Below the pieces are notes generated by a model. That model saw nothing but the letters and a program-made list of their open reading frames with translations. It was not told where the DNA came from and did not search any database. From Agarilytica rhodophyticola (GTDB lineage: Bacteria; Pseudomonadota; Gammaproteobacteria; Pseudomonadales; Cellvibrionaceae): a stretch of 64,000 nt of DNA. The position numbers and the translations under genes are program-made. This document shows positions 6,766 through 15,364 of the stretch, in pieces. Each line of letters opens with the position of its first letter. The first letter of the stretch is position 1. Where the stretch lies: assembly GCF_002157225.2 (NCBI RefSeq), contig NZ_CP020038.1:620001-684000 (forward strand), written 5' to 3'.

Positions 6766-9729
6766 TTATATGCGGTGAGATTCAAGAGCTATGGGCAGTT
6801 TTACCACAAATTTTGTGCCCTTTTGTAACACCTTGTCTACCGGGCTGATAATTTCAATGCTGCCTTTATGGTCATCAATGATGCTATAAACCATCGCTAG
6901 ACCAAGACCGGTACCTTCTCCTGGTTCTTTGGTCGTAAAAAAAGGCTCCAGGATTTGATCCTTTATTTCATCAGAAATTCCCGATCCACCATCTGTCACC
7001 GAAAATTTTACATAATCCGGCGTCTGTTCACCTTCAATCACGATATCGGTATTTTCTGGGCTAGCATCGCGAGCATTGGAAAGTAGGTTGACGAACACTT
7101 GGATAATTCGTTGGCTATCACCCTTTATAACCAGGGGTTCTGGGATTTTATTTTGATAGTTCATTTGCCCTCTTTCGATTTGTAGGGCAATGAGGTTAAT
7201 CCCTTCTTGTGCGCACTGCCAAAGGTTCACTTCATCGGACACACTATTCTGATGAGAACCTGAGTGTGAGAAGCTAACAAGCGACTGTACAATTTTGCTG
7301 ACACGATCTGTTTGCGACAGTATCTGTTCCGAGGTTTCCAGCAATTCTTCATTATCTGTTTCGTAACGCATATTCTGTGCAAGACAAGCAATACCAGTAA
7401 CTGGATTGCCGATTTCGTGGGCTACGCCGGCTGCTAGACGTCCTATTGATGCTAGGCGCTCGCTGTGAATAAGCTCCTGTTCTAGAATTTGTAGCTCTGT
7501 GACATCTTCTAGGATCATCACTTGGCTATCCACTTTTTGGAAAAAAGATGATGGTACTAAAGCTTTATGTAGAGATATCCAGTGCGGTTTACCAAGTAGC
7601 TCAATTTCTTGTTTATAAAAATGCGCCTTTGCAGAAGAGAAAAAGTCTGTGAGTAACGGCCCCCATGGGTCGAGCACTTCTGCTAGACGTGAGCCCGTAA
7701 CGGATTCGCTGGCAATACCGGTAAGGTCTTCTAGCGCGCTGTTCCAAAGCATAACTTCCATATCTTTACCGACAGAACAGGCAGCCAAGGGCAATTCTTC
7801 AAATGTGCGACGGTGGTATAAACGCAATTGGTTCAGTTCCCCTGCTACCCCGGTCAATTCATCGCGCATGTCGCTAATGCGGTTTTCCATTAGCGTAATA
7901 TCAGTATCTGCTTCCTTCTCTGGTAACTTAAAGGGGAGTTGTTTATCGACAATTTCACTGGCTAGTGCTATTCCTAGCAAGCCGGACAGGTTTGCCTCTA
8001 CTTCATTTCTTAATAGCCTAAGTGCATAAGGGCGGCTTTCATTTGCATTTAACGCCAGGCTCTGTAGGGCTTTCTCGACTTCAATGCGCGCGGTTGACTC
8101 GCCTATTCGCTCGCTCAAGCGTTCTACCATCTCATCTGGGGATCGAACGTCCAATGTTAGACGTATAGGGTGGCTGAGTTCATCTTCGGAGCAAAGCTCA
8201 GCACTGTACCGTTCATCGTGGGACTGGCTGGAGTAATGGGAGACAACAATAAATGTTATCGCATTTAAAGCTAGCGACCAGAGGGTAAGTGCGCTCCAAC
8301 TTTGTACCCCTAGAACAACCGGAACATCAAAAATAGTAATAGTGTAATTATGTTGCCCCCAAATCATAGGCATAAAAATACCGGAGAACCAAATGGCAAT
8401 ACCTACAAATAAACCAGCGATAAAACCACGACGATTACCTCTTGACCAATAAACCACAGCTAGAATGCCTGGCAAAAATTGTAGCGTGGCAATAAAAGCG
8501 CTGATCGCCAAGTCGGTTAAGTTAAATCGATTCTTTAACGATAAATAAAAACCATAACCTATAACAATAACAACTGCGATTAAAATTCTACGAATACGAG
8601 TAAGCTGGCCATAGATCTCTTTCTTAGTTCTAAGGGGGGTGGATGGTAGAATCCAGTAGTTCATAATCATCGTCGCTACTGAGAGTGCGATAGCAATGAC
8701 GGCTCCGGTGGCAGCAGAGAGACCTGCAATAAAGGAAATAATAGTAAAAGTAGCATTGCCAGATGCTATGGGCACAGCCAAAGGAAAATATTCAGCCGGC
8801 ATCTGGCTATTTAATTTTAGTCCAGCCCAGAGGATGGGGAAAATCGGTAGCGCCATGAAAAATAAAAATAATGGAAATGCCCAGCTTACAAGTCGGGACG
8901 CATCTTTCACTTTATTCTCAACCACCGTCATATGAAAAATATGCGGCATTGAAATGGCAGTAGATAAAAAAACCAGTAGCATTGTATGGAATGAAGCTGT
9001 ATTGACAGTGGAATATAAGCGATCAATGTTTTCTGGATTTTCTGTCAGCCAAAGATCTAAATCTGCCGGCCCATCAAACACATAATATAAAGCGAAAATA
9101 CCTACTGCGCATAAGCCAAATAATTTAATCAATGACTCAAAAGCCATTGCTGTAATCAGGCCTTTGTGTCGTTCTCTGTTAGAGCCAAATAGCACAGCGA
9201 AGAAAGTGATAACAATGCAGTAGGCGAGGGCGAACATTTCCCGGGAGCCGAAGTCGGAATTGTTGGATGTTAAATTGTCGCCACTGTATAAGGTGAGTAT
9301 GTGAATGGTGTCGCCTACGGCTTTGATTTGCAGGGCCAGTAGAGGCGTCATTGCCAGCAACATACACAGGGTAACAATGCCTCCTACGGAATGGCTGTGG
9401 TAGCGAAAAGTTAACAAATCCGCCATTGAGGTAATTTGATAACGTCTTGCCAATTCTGTTAGGGGTTTCAAAGTGAGAGGTGAGAGTAAAAAAAGCGCGC
9501 CTGTGCCTAGATAGTAAGCGAGGGCTCCATAACCAAAATTTTGTGCTAGATCGATAACGCCATAGAATGACCAAGCGCTGGCAAAAATACCTAGTGAAAA
9601 TACATAAACAATCGGGTGAGTAACAACTTTTTCTGAAATCCAGCCATTCTCAGTTGCATAGGCCACACCAAAAATAATACTGATATAGACAATGCATATA
9701 ATACCAACATGAAGGAAACTAAAGGTCAT
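6766..9729 (-). CDS. cbrA: Sensor histidine kinase CbrA with sodium/solute symporter-like sensory domain
   Basis: About 987 aa. The first 500 residues or so form a multi-pass membrane domain of the sodium:solute symporter fold. After it come a linker, a PAS-like segment (LPLAACSVGKDMEVMLWN), then HisKA with phospho-acceptor His771 in GVAHEIGNPV, and HATPase_c with N box NLLSNARDAS, TDGGSGIS and GTGLGLAMV. This symporter-kinase fusion is characteristic of CbrA; in Pseudomonas the transporter part has been linked to histidine uptake and signalling. The ATG at 9729 is chosen because AAGGA lies 9-13 bases upstream and the ORF at 9719-9895 ends across it. An in-frame codon at 9756 is the alternative. 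Confidence 0.94.
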   Translation of the reverse strand: MTFSFLHVGIICIVYISIIFGVAYATENGWISEKVVTHPIVYVFSLGIFASAWSFYGVIDLAQNFGYGALAYYLGTGALFLLSPLTLKPLTELARRYQITSMADLLTFRYHSHSVGGIVTLCMLLAMTPLLALQIKAVGDTIHILTLYSGDNLTSNNSDFGSREMFALAYCIVITFFAVLFGSNRERHKGLITAMAFESLIKLFGLCAVGIFALYYVFDGPADLDLWLTENPENIDRLYSTVNTASFHTMLLVFLSTAISMPHIFHMTVVENKVKDASRLVSWAFPLFLFFMALPIFPILWAGLKLNSQMPAEYFPLAVPIASGNATFTIISFIAGLSAATGAVIAIALSVATMIMNYWILPSTPLRTKKEIYGQLTRIRRILIAVVIVIGYGFYLSLKNRFNLTDLAISAFIATLQFLPGILAVVYWSRGNRRGFIAGLFVGIAIWFSGIFMPMIWGQHNYTITIFDVPVVLGVQSWSALTLWSLALNAITFIVVSHYSSQSHDERYSAELCSEDELSHPIRLTLDVRSPDEMVERLSERIGESTARIEVEKALQSLALNANESRPYALRLLRNEVEANLSGLLGIALASEIVDKQLPFKLPEKEADTDITLMENRISDMRDELTGVAGELNQLRLYHRRTFEELPLAACSVGKDMEVMLWNSALEDLTGIASESVTGSRLAEVLDPWGPLLTDFFSSAKAHFYKQEIELLGKPHWISLHKALVPSSFFQKVDSQVMILEDVTELQILEQELIHSERLASIGRLAAGVAHEIGNPVTGIACLAQNMRYETDNEELLETSEQILSQTDRVSKIVQSLVSFSHSGSHQNSVSDEVNLWQCAQEGINLIALQIERGQMNYQNKIPEPLVIKGDSQRIIQVFVNLLSNARDASPENTDIVIEGEQTPDYVKFSVTDGGSGISDEIKDQILEPFFTTKEPGEGTGLGLAMVYSIIDDHKGSIEIISPVDKVLQKGTKFVVKLPIALESHRI

Positions 9730-9895
9730 TGGCTTTTTCCTTATATTGGATTGCAAAAGCTACCACTATGACGAATAACCAGACAATAAATGGCCGATAC
9801 CAGCTGCCATTTGGATCTGCAACCCACTGCAGAATGCTCGGCACAAAAATATATAACAATAGAATAATTAACAGCAATGGACGTTGTTTGTTCAT
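9719..9895 (-). CDS. cbrX: Small membrane protein overlapping the cbrA start (CbrX-like)
   Basis: A 58-aa reading frame, starting MNKQRPLLLIILLLYIFVPS. It has one hydrophobic N-terminal segment, a short polar loop (WVADPNGSWYRP), a second hydrophobic segment (FIVWLFVIVVAFAIQ) and a charged tail. Two closely spaced membrane helices are predicted. Its stop codon lies inside cbrA (11-bp overlap), which points to translational coupling. A small gene in this position upstream of cbrA is known in Pseudomonas (called cbrX in P. putida). No clear Shine-Dalgarno sequence precedes the ATG. The name rests on position and topology; molecular role is unknown. Confidence 0.78.
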   Translation of the reverse strand: MNKQRPLLLIILLLYIFVPSILQWVADPNGSWYRPFIVWLFVIVVAFAIQYKEKANDL

Positions 9896-10011
9896 ATGCG
9901 GAAGATTAGTAAATGCCTAGATGAGAAATATAAATAGAGCTTAGTGTAGCAAAGGGAGTAAGGTTTTATGAAATCTAGAAGTGAGTTAACAGCTCAATAA
10001 AAGATCAGTGC

Positions 10012-10953
10012 TTACATACACATAGCTTTTTGCTTAGGAATTTTTTTGATATCCCAGTTTTCAATTCCCCATTGTATAACTTGATGTAAAGACTGTTGCG
10101 TTAGTTCGCGAGGTGGCGATTGATGGAGGTAAGTTAGAGCCACTAAGACATTCTCCTTTGCTTTGTAGTTGTCTATTGCTGGCGCATGATTTTGTTTACT
10201 TAACTTCAAACCTGTAGGCAAACTTAGTACAGGAATGTGGGCATAATTAAGTTTCTGAGGTGTTACTTGCGAAGACTTATGTAACAAGTGCAGTAAAAGG
10301 TTTTGTTTATGGGTGCAATCAAGTAGGTCTGTACCGCGAACGACATGGGTAATACCTTGTGCAAGATCATCGACTACCACTGCCAGTTGATAAGCAAATA
10401 AGCCGTCTTTACGATGGATAATAAAATCACCCAGGTCAGTTAGATCATTATTAATGTGCCCCTGAATTTGATCCCAGAGCGTAGCTTCGGAGAGATCATA
10501 ATTATTGAGGTGTGCCAATGCACTTTGAAGGTCAATGCGGGTAGCTGCAGGCAGCTTATCGCCATTAATTTCATTTTTAGATCGGTTGTTTATTCGACAG
10601 TGACCATCGTAAACACCTGCCAGTGTTGATAAGCGCTTGCGAGTGCAAGTGCAGGCATAGCTCAGGTTGTGACCATCAATGAATTCTAGAGCTTGTTTAT
10701 AAAGCGAGCTCCTTTGACTTTGATAGACAAGGGCTTCATCCCATAAAAGGCCGTGCAGTTGTAATGTCTCAATAATGGCATCGCTCGCGCCTGTTTGTTC
10801 TCGCGGAGGGTCAATATCCTCAATTCTCAGTAGCCATTTGCCTTGGTGAGACTTGGCATCCATAAAGCTTGCGACTGCACAAAGTAGTGAGCCCATATGC
10901 AACGGACCACTAGGGGAAGGAGCAAAACGACCAATATAGGGCGAGGAAGGCAT
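10012..10953 (-). CDS. gluQRS: Glutamyl-Q tRNA(Asp) synthetase
   Basis: A truncated GluRS paralogue that glutamylates the queuosine base of tRNA-Asp rather than a tRNA 3' end. Visible are RFAPSPSGPLHMGSL (class I HIGH region), the zinc-site cysteines CTCTRKR and GHC, and the KMSKS equivalent KLSKQN. No anticodon-binding domain is present, as expected. The ATG at 10953 has GAGG eight bases upstream; a GTG at 10980 would add nine residues. It lies directly downstream of dksA, an arrangement widespread in gammaproteobacteria. Confidence 0.95.
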   Translation of the reverse strand: MPSSPYIGRFAPSPSGPLHMGSLLCAVASFMDAKSHQGKWLLRIEDIDPPREQTGASDAIIETLQLHGLLWDEALVYQSQRSSLYKQALEFIDGHNLSYACTCTRKRLSTLAGVYDGHCRINNRSKNEINGDKLPAATRIDLQSALAHLNNYDLSEATLWDQIQGHINNDLTDLGDFIIHRKDGLFAYQLAVVVDDLAQGITHVVRGTDLLDCTHKQNLLLHLLHKSSQVTPQKLNYAHIPVLSLPTGLKLSKQNHAPAIDNYKAKENVLVALTYLHQSPPRELTQQSLHQVIQWGIENWDIKKIPKQKAMCM

Positions 10954-11046
10954 TAGGCCTCGAATTGAGATGGCGCACACCCCAATACAAATTCAGATGT
11001 GCACATAACCATGATTTAAGAAAACAGGAGCCAACAAAAAGTGGGT

Positions 11047-11487
11047 TTAGCCCAGTGTTTGTTTCTCTTTAATTTCATCCAACGTCTTGCAGTCAACACA
11101 TAGGGTTGCTGTCGGCCTTGCTTCTAAACGCTTTACGCCTATTTCAACACCACATGCGTCACAGTAGCCGTAATCGTCGGTTTCGAGCAATTCCAAGGTG
11201 CTATCGATTTTCTTGATAAGTTTGCGCTCTCGGTCGCGGGTACGAAGCTCAAGGCTAAACTCTTCTTCCTGACTAGCGCGATCTGCTGGGTCAGGGAAGT
11301 TGGCCGCTTCGTCCTTCATATGACTCATTGTTCGATCGACTTCCTCCATTAACTCTCTTTTCCATGATAAGAGAAGCTCTCTGAAGTGCTCTCTTTGCTT
11401 GTCGTTCATGTACTCTTCGCCACTCTGCTCCTCATAGGGAGTGAAGTCGCTCAGAGCAAAGCCTGGTTTTGTTTGTGTTTCGGGCAT
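11047..11487 (-). CDS. dksA: RNA polymerase-binding transcription factor DksA
   Basis: 146 aa. It works with ppGpp in the secondary channel of RNA polymerase to control stringent-response promoters. The coiled-coil tip segment [12 protein letters not shown] contains the two functionally essential aspartates, and the zinc finger YCDACG...LCVDCK has all four cysteines. The first 28 residues are variable, as in Pseudomonas. It is followed by gluQ on the same strand, and sfsA lies divergently upstream. Confidence 0.98.
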   Translation of the reverse strand: MPETQTKPGFALSDFTPYEEQSGEEYMNDKQREHFRELLLSWKRELMEEVDRTMSHMKDEAANFPDPADRASQEEEFSLELRTRDRERKLIKKIDSTLELLETDDYGYCDACGVEIGVKRLEARPTATLCVDCKTLDEIKEKQTLG

Positions 11488-11632
11488 CTCGATTTAGCCT
11501 CACGCTTACATTCGGACACTATTTGGGGACGATGTCTCTATTTTCAAGATCCGGATTTCCGGACAATTTAAACAAAGGCGTGAAAGCTACCAGATCTGAT
11601 AAACTCACGCCAGTGCTTTTTTAGGAGTAAAT

Positions 11633-12331
11633 ATGAAGTTTAGCCCAGAATTACTAAAAGGCGCATTGGTGCGACGCTACAAGCGTTTCTTGGCCGATGT
11701 CTTAATTGGTGAGGAGTTATTAACGGTGCATTGTCCCAATACTGGAGCCATGACCAATTGCATTGTTGAGGGAGCGCCGTGTTGGTTGAGCGATTCTAAT
11801 AACCCGAAACGTAAATATCGTTATACCTGGGAGTTGGCTACCACTAGCACAGAGCATTTGGCAGGCGTTAATACCATGCGCGCAAATGCTTTGGTCAAAG
11901 AAGCCATCGAAAATGGCACCCTCAAAGAGCTGCAAGGCTATGCCAGTCTTAAAACCGAAGTTAAATATGGTGAAAATAGCCGGGTGGATATAGTACTAGA
12001 GCGTAATAGAGAGTCCTGTTTTGTTGAGGTCAAAAGTGTGACTCTTGGTTTTGATGGTGGTTTGGGTATTTTCCCGGACGCTAAAAGCGCGCGCGCTGCT
12101 AAGCATCTTGATGAACTTATAAAAGTGAAGGAAGAAGGGGACAGGGCGGTTTTACTTTTTTGTGTACAACACACAGGTATTTCTCAGGTTTCGCCAGCAG
12201 AAAAGATTGACCCGGTTTACACTCAAAAGTTACGTCAGGCAGTGGATGCCGGTGTCGAAGTAATCGCCTACCAAGCTGACATATCTCCTCAGGAGATATG
12301 TTTAAACCATTCACTACCTGTGTATCTCTAG
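11633..12331 (+). CDS. sfsA: DNA/RNA nuclease SfsA (sugar fermentation stimulation family)
   Basis: 232 aa. Family features: an N-terminal OB-like part (RRYKRFLADVLI, HCPNTGAMTNC) and a nuclease-like core with RVDIVLE and CFVEVKSVTLG, where Asp/Glu and Lys form a PD-(D/E)XK-like site. SfsA was named from a sugar-fermentation phenotype in E. coli and is now thought to be a nuclease; its physiological substrate is not settled. Divergent from dksA, the usual neighbourhood. AGGAG at 11622 is a good ribosome site for the ATG at 11633. Confidence 0.95.
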   Translation: MKFSPELLKGALVRRYKRFLADVLIGEELLTVHCPNTGAMTNCIVEGAPCWLSDSNNPKRKYRYTWELATTSTEHLAGVNTMRANALVKEAIENGTLKELQGYASLKTEVKYGENSRVDIVLERNRESCFVEVKSVTLGFDGGLGIFPDAKSARAAKHLDELIKVKEEGDRAVLLFCVQHTGISQVSPAEKIDPVYTQKLRQAVDAGVEVIAYQADISPQEICLNHSLPVYL

Positions 12332-12406
12332 ATAATATCAGACGAGGAACGGTGCATGCCTTATTTTTTTGTCTAAAAAATATCCGGCTGATTGGTTCAA
12401 GTAATC

Positions 12407-12721
12407 TTAAACTAGGAATACTGTGCCGTCTTGCTCAAGAACATCAAGGGGAGTTAAATAGTTACCCACACAAGGCCCGGACACACACTCCCCGCTAGAG
12501 ATAATGAAAAGAGCTCCATGAGTTGAACATTGAATGAGTTCTCCCTCTGCATCTAAAAATGCATCGGGCTTCCATTCGAGTGGGATGCCGAGATGAGGGC
12601 AGGTATTTTCATAACAATAGACAGCACCATCCCTGCGAACAATGAATATATTGCTCTCCGAGATTTTAAACCCCTTACTTGTTCCTTCTGGAACATCGCT
12701 AGATGAGCAAAGTTCGCGCAC
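12407..12721 (-). CDS. Rieske-type [2Fe-2S] protein
   Basis: 104 aa, a single Rieske domain. The two cluster-binding motifs are present: CPHLG (Cys and His) and CSTHGALF (Cys and His). No membrane anchor or signal peptide, so a soluble ferredoxin-like electron carrier or the small subunit of an oxygenase or reductase is likely. No partner enzyme is adjacent. It lies just downstream of the TfoX-C gene on the same strand. Confidence 0.88.
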   Translation of the reverse strand: MRELCSSSDVPEGTSKGFKISESNIFIVRRDGAVYCYENTCPHLGIPLEWKPDAFLDAEGELIQCSTHGALFIISSGECVSGPCVGNYLTPLDVLEQDGTVFLV

Positions 12722-12762
12722 CTATCTTATCTACCTTATCTCTTATCTACCAAATACCAGCG

Positions 12763-13056
12763 CTAAGCAATTTTACTCGATTGCTCTGCTTCTGCGACAA
12801 GTTGTGCTTTTAGGTCGGGGGTAAGGTCATTCCAATGTACATCCATTAATGCTCCTTGCAATGCATAAAGCATTACTTTAGACACATGAATACCGCGCGC
12901 TTTAATTCTACAAAATGCCTCTACTGCACCTATCTCTGATAGGTCTTCATAGGAATTAACGCCAACAGCATTCAGAATATTAACTGAAGCCATTCCAAGG
13001 TTTTTAAGGCCGAGTAAATCGCCGTTGTTGGAAGTCATTTCTTTAGGATCTCCCAA
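12763..13056 (-). CDS. TfoX C-terminal domain protein
   Basis: 97 aa. The pattern LKNLGMASVNILNAVGV followed by EIGAVEAFCRIKA and ALQGALMDVHWNDL is that of the TfoX/Sxy C-terminal domain, a helical DNA-binding-like fold. The N-terminal domain that Sxy/TfoX competence regulators also have is missing. Stand-alone copies are common in marine gammaproteobacteria and their role is not established. It may form a short operon with the Rieske gene 42 bp downstream. Confidence 0.85.
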   Translation of the reverse strand: MGDPKEMTSNNGDLLGLKNLGMASVNILNAVGVNSYEDLSEIGAVEAFCRIKARGIHVSKVMLYALQGALMDVHWNDLTPDLKAQLVAEAEQSSKIA

Positions 13057-13201
13057 GTTTTATTATTAGAATTGTGGCAAAAAATCTTATTGTAAAGTTT
13101 GTCCGCTTAAGACAATATAACTAAATCGCCTTAGCAACAGAGTTTAATCATACAGACTTATCGACAACACGCAATGTGTTTTAATAGAAAAAGTACTTAA
13201 T

Positions 13202-13900
13202 GTGGATAAACATAGTAAGAAAAATGTCATAAGAAATGCAGTGATAGGAAAAGACTGCACGCTTATTGATTCTAAAAGCTGCGAAAAGCCCATACATTTT
13301 GAGTTGGTTTCTGCTTTGCGAGAGTTACAAGCACAAGCAGAAAAAAATGGCTTTGATCTTCGCATTGCAAGCGGCTATAGAAGTTTTGAGCAGCAACTGC
13401 AAATATGGAATGCAAAGGCTAGTGGCTTGAGAGATGTTCTAGATAAAAATGAGAATGCGCTTGACATAACTCAGCTTAACCCAAAAGAGCTAATGTTTGC
13501 CATTCTTCGCTGGTCTGCATTACCAGGAACATCTCGTCATCATTGGGGAACAGACTTCGACGTATACGATGCAGCAGCAATTGATGATGGCTATCAACTG
13601 CAGTTGACTGTTAGCGAGACTCAGAAGGGAGGCCCATTCGAAGCTTTTTATTGCTGGTTAGATAACATTTTAAGCCAGCCTGCGATGTCTTTTTTTCGCC
13701 CCTACACTCTTAATTCACAACTAGAAGTTGCGCCCGAACCTTGGCATTTAAGCTATCGTCCTACTGCCCACTTGTTTCAACAAGAACTCACCATTGAATT
13801 GGTTTCAGATGTAATAAAGAACTCTGAAATTGCTTTAAAAACAGTGATTTTAGATAACCTAGAAGAAATATTTCAGCGTTTTGTTGTGACGAGTAGTTAA
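13202..13900 (+). CDS. M15 family D-alanyl-D-alanine carboxypeptidase (VanY/DdcB-like)
   Basis: 232 aa. It carries the M15B zinc-peptidase motifs: IASGYRSFEQQLQIW, the SRHHWGTDFDVYD segment (zinc ligands His and Asp) and EPWHLSY (catalytic Glu region and last His ligand). It would trim the terminal D-Ala from peptidoglycan stems or related peptides. No signal peptide is visible, so either the start is misplaced or it acts in the cytoplasm. The start is GTG with a weak ribosome site. The next gene begins one base after its stop, so the two are likely co-transcribed. Confidence 0.88.
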   Translation: MDKHSKKNVIRNAVIGKDCTLIDSKSCEKPIHFELVSALRELQAQAEKNGFDLRIASGYRSFEQQLQIWNAKASGLRDVLDKNENALDITQLNPKELMFAILRWSALPGTSRHHWGTDFDVYDAAAIDDGYQLQLTVSETQKGGPFEAFYCWLDNILSQPAMSFFRPYTLNSQLEVAPEPWHLSYRPTAHLFQQELTIELVSDVIKNSEIALKTVILDNLEEIFQRFVVTSS

Positions 13901-13901
13901 T

Positions 13902-14570
13902 ATGTTAATAATCTTTGATTGCGATGGTGTGCTTGTTGATAGTGAACAGCTTGCCGCGCAGGTTTTTTCCAGTGCTCTCGCTGAAATTGGTGTTAGCATG
14001 CCTGCAGATGAATGCTTTTCAACATTCCATGGTAAGACCTTAAATGCCTGCTATTCATGGCTGCAAGAAAATAAAAAAATATCTTTGCCTGTGACTTTTG
14101 CAAACATGTTAGAGCGAAATACACAATCTAGATTCGCAGCCGAGCTGCGTTCGGTTGAAGGGATTGAACAAGTATTAGATTACCTTGTGCAGAAACAAAT
14201 TCCTTTTTGTGTGGCCTCAAATGGAGGCCATAAAAAAATAAGGCACTCATTAAAAACCACGGGCTTATTGTCATATTTTGAGCACCTTTTTAGTGCGCAG
14301 GATGTCGCTCTAGGTAAACCACATCCTGATTTGTTTCTTTACGCTGCACGCAAGATGAATACATTGGCCAGTAATGTCTTGGTTATTGAAGATTCCATCT
14401 CAGGTGTTCGTGCAGCCATATCAGCAGGTATGGAGGTGCTGCTTTATGGTTCTGTATCGGAAGAAGCAAAGTGGCAGGGCTTAGGTAAAGTTGTTGAAAA
14501 CTTTTCGCAGATGAGCGAGCTCGTAGAACTCATTGACAATAAATTTAACGAGTTAAAGGTAGAAGCCTGA
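13902..14570 (+). CDS. HAD-superfamily hydrolase, beta-phosphoglucomutase/YieH-like phosphatase
   Basis: 222 aa. Motif I FDCDGVLVDSE (nucleophile Asp), motif II VASNGG, motif III Lys in ALGKPHPDLF, and motif IV VIEDSISGVRAA are all intact. The cap domain follows motif I, as in subclass IA. Closest by eye to YieH/6-phosphogluconate phosphatases, but substrate cannot be set from sequence. It directly follows the M15 peptidase. Confidence 0.88.
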   Translation: MLIIFDCDGVLVDSEQLAAQVFSSALAEIGVSMPADECFSTFHGKTLNACYSWLQENKKISLPVTFANMLERNTQSRFAAELRSVEGIEQVLDYLVQKQIPFCVASNGGHKKIRHSLKTTGLLSYFEHLFSAQDVALGKPHPDLFLYAARKMNTLASNVLVIEDSISGVRAAISAGMEVLLYGSVSEEAKWQGLGKVVENFSQMSELVELIDNKFNELKVEA

Positions 14571-14586
14571 TAGAGCTCATTAGTTT

Positions 14587-14880
14587 TTATCCAGAGTGCG
14601 ACCTTTTGTCGCACTCTTCGTAATCGTTTTCGAGTAACCAACTTAATACCGACTCTCTGCTCTGCAGCATACTCTCATATGTTTTTAAGATGGATGAATT
14701 TGGTGTGACGAACTTGGAGTGTTTTATATGGGAAATTCTTCCACGCAAAAAGTTAATATCTTCAATAACTTTTATTTTGACTTCATCGGGATTGACATAC
14801 TGGCCCTGAGATACACGATGTCTGTTCGATCTGTAATGCACAAAGTTCGGGAGTGTTCTATTGGTTAAATTGTCAGGCAT
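14587..14880 (-). CDS. Conserved hypothetical protein, helical
   Basis: 97 aa with no recognised domain. It is strongly charged and predicted helical in the second half (KVIEDINFLRGRISHIKH, then SILKTYESMLQSRESVLSWL), which suggests a small coiled-coil or helical hairpin. The gene converges with the HAD gene; its last codons encode one arm of the hairpin at 14594-14616. Function unknown. Confidence 0.6.
   Translation of the reverse strand: MPDNLTNRTLPNFVHYRSNRHRVSQGQYVNPDEVKIKVIEDINFLRGRISHIKHSKFVTPNSSILKTYESMLQSRESVLSWLLENDYEECDKRSHSG
14594..14616. terminator. Convergent-gene hairpin, possible bidirectional terminator
   Basis: GAGTGCGAC, loop CTTTT, GTCGCACTC: a perfect 9-bp stem between convergent genes. 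It overlaps the last codons of the 97-aa gene. No good U-tract follows on either strand, so termination is only suggested by position. Confidence 0.45.
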
Positions 14881-15364
14881 TGGGCTCTCCTAGTCTGTTG
14901 AGCTTAATTGCAAAACTTCTTTTATTTACTACCCCTTTTCGCTATTGCGTCAAATTTCGTCGAGACGTCCTTTAATTATGGTAAATAATTCCAAACTATG
15001 CCATCGGTTTATGCTGTTTTCGCTCTTGACCAAGGAGTTAAGTGAAAAATATAAGTTAGCTCAAGAGCCTGATTTTTATAGTTTTTTTAAAACCATGGCT
15101 TAAGTAAGCGATTGTTTAGAATGAAATATACTTAACGTAACCTGTTGTAGATTTCATAAGCAAGTTAGAGAAAGCATTATTTTGACGTTCAATTTTGTTT
15201 TTTTGTTTTATTTGTTACAGTTCTGGAAAGGAAAATGGTTATCTTGTTTGCTGTAATGTGTAATCAATGCAACATATTTGTTGAGTGGGTGAATAGGTAA
15301 CAGTCTTTCTCGATTGGTTTGTTATAATGCGAATTAATAAAATTTAAAAATCTAAGGTTAGTCT
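14881..15364. other. Intergenic region, AT-rich, no clear feature
   Basis: About 480 bp upstream of two divergent genes. A 41-codon frame at 14978-15103 exists but has no ribosome site or recognisable content. The last 200 bp are AT-rich and end in a string of A/T just before the ATG at 15365. Promoters for both flanking genes should lie here; none is clear enough to place. Confidence 0.5.

Noticed and set aside
9179-9574. 131-codon minus-strand frame inside cbrA
   Set aside because: Alternative frame of the symporter domain with no start signal and Arg/His/Ser-rich shadow composition.
14978-15103. 41-codon plus-strand frame in the gap before the 266-aa gene
   Set aside because: No ribosome site, no recognisable sequence and the length is within chance in AT-rich DNA.
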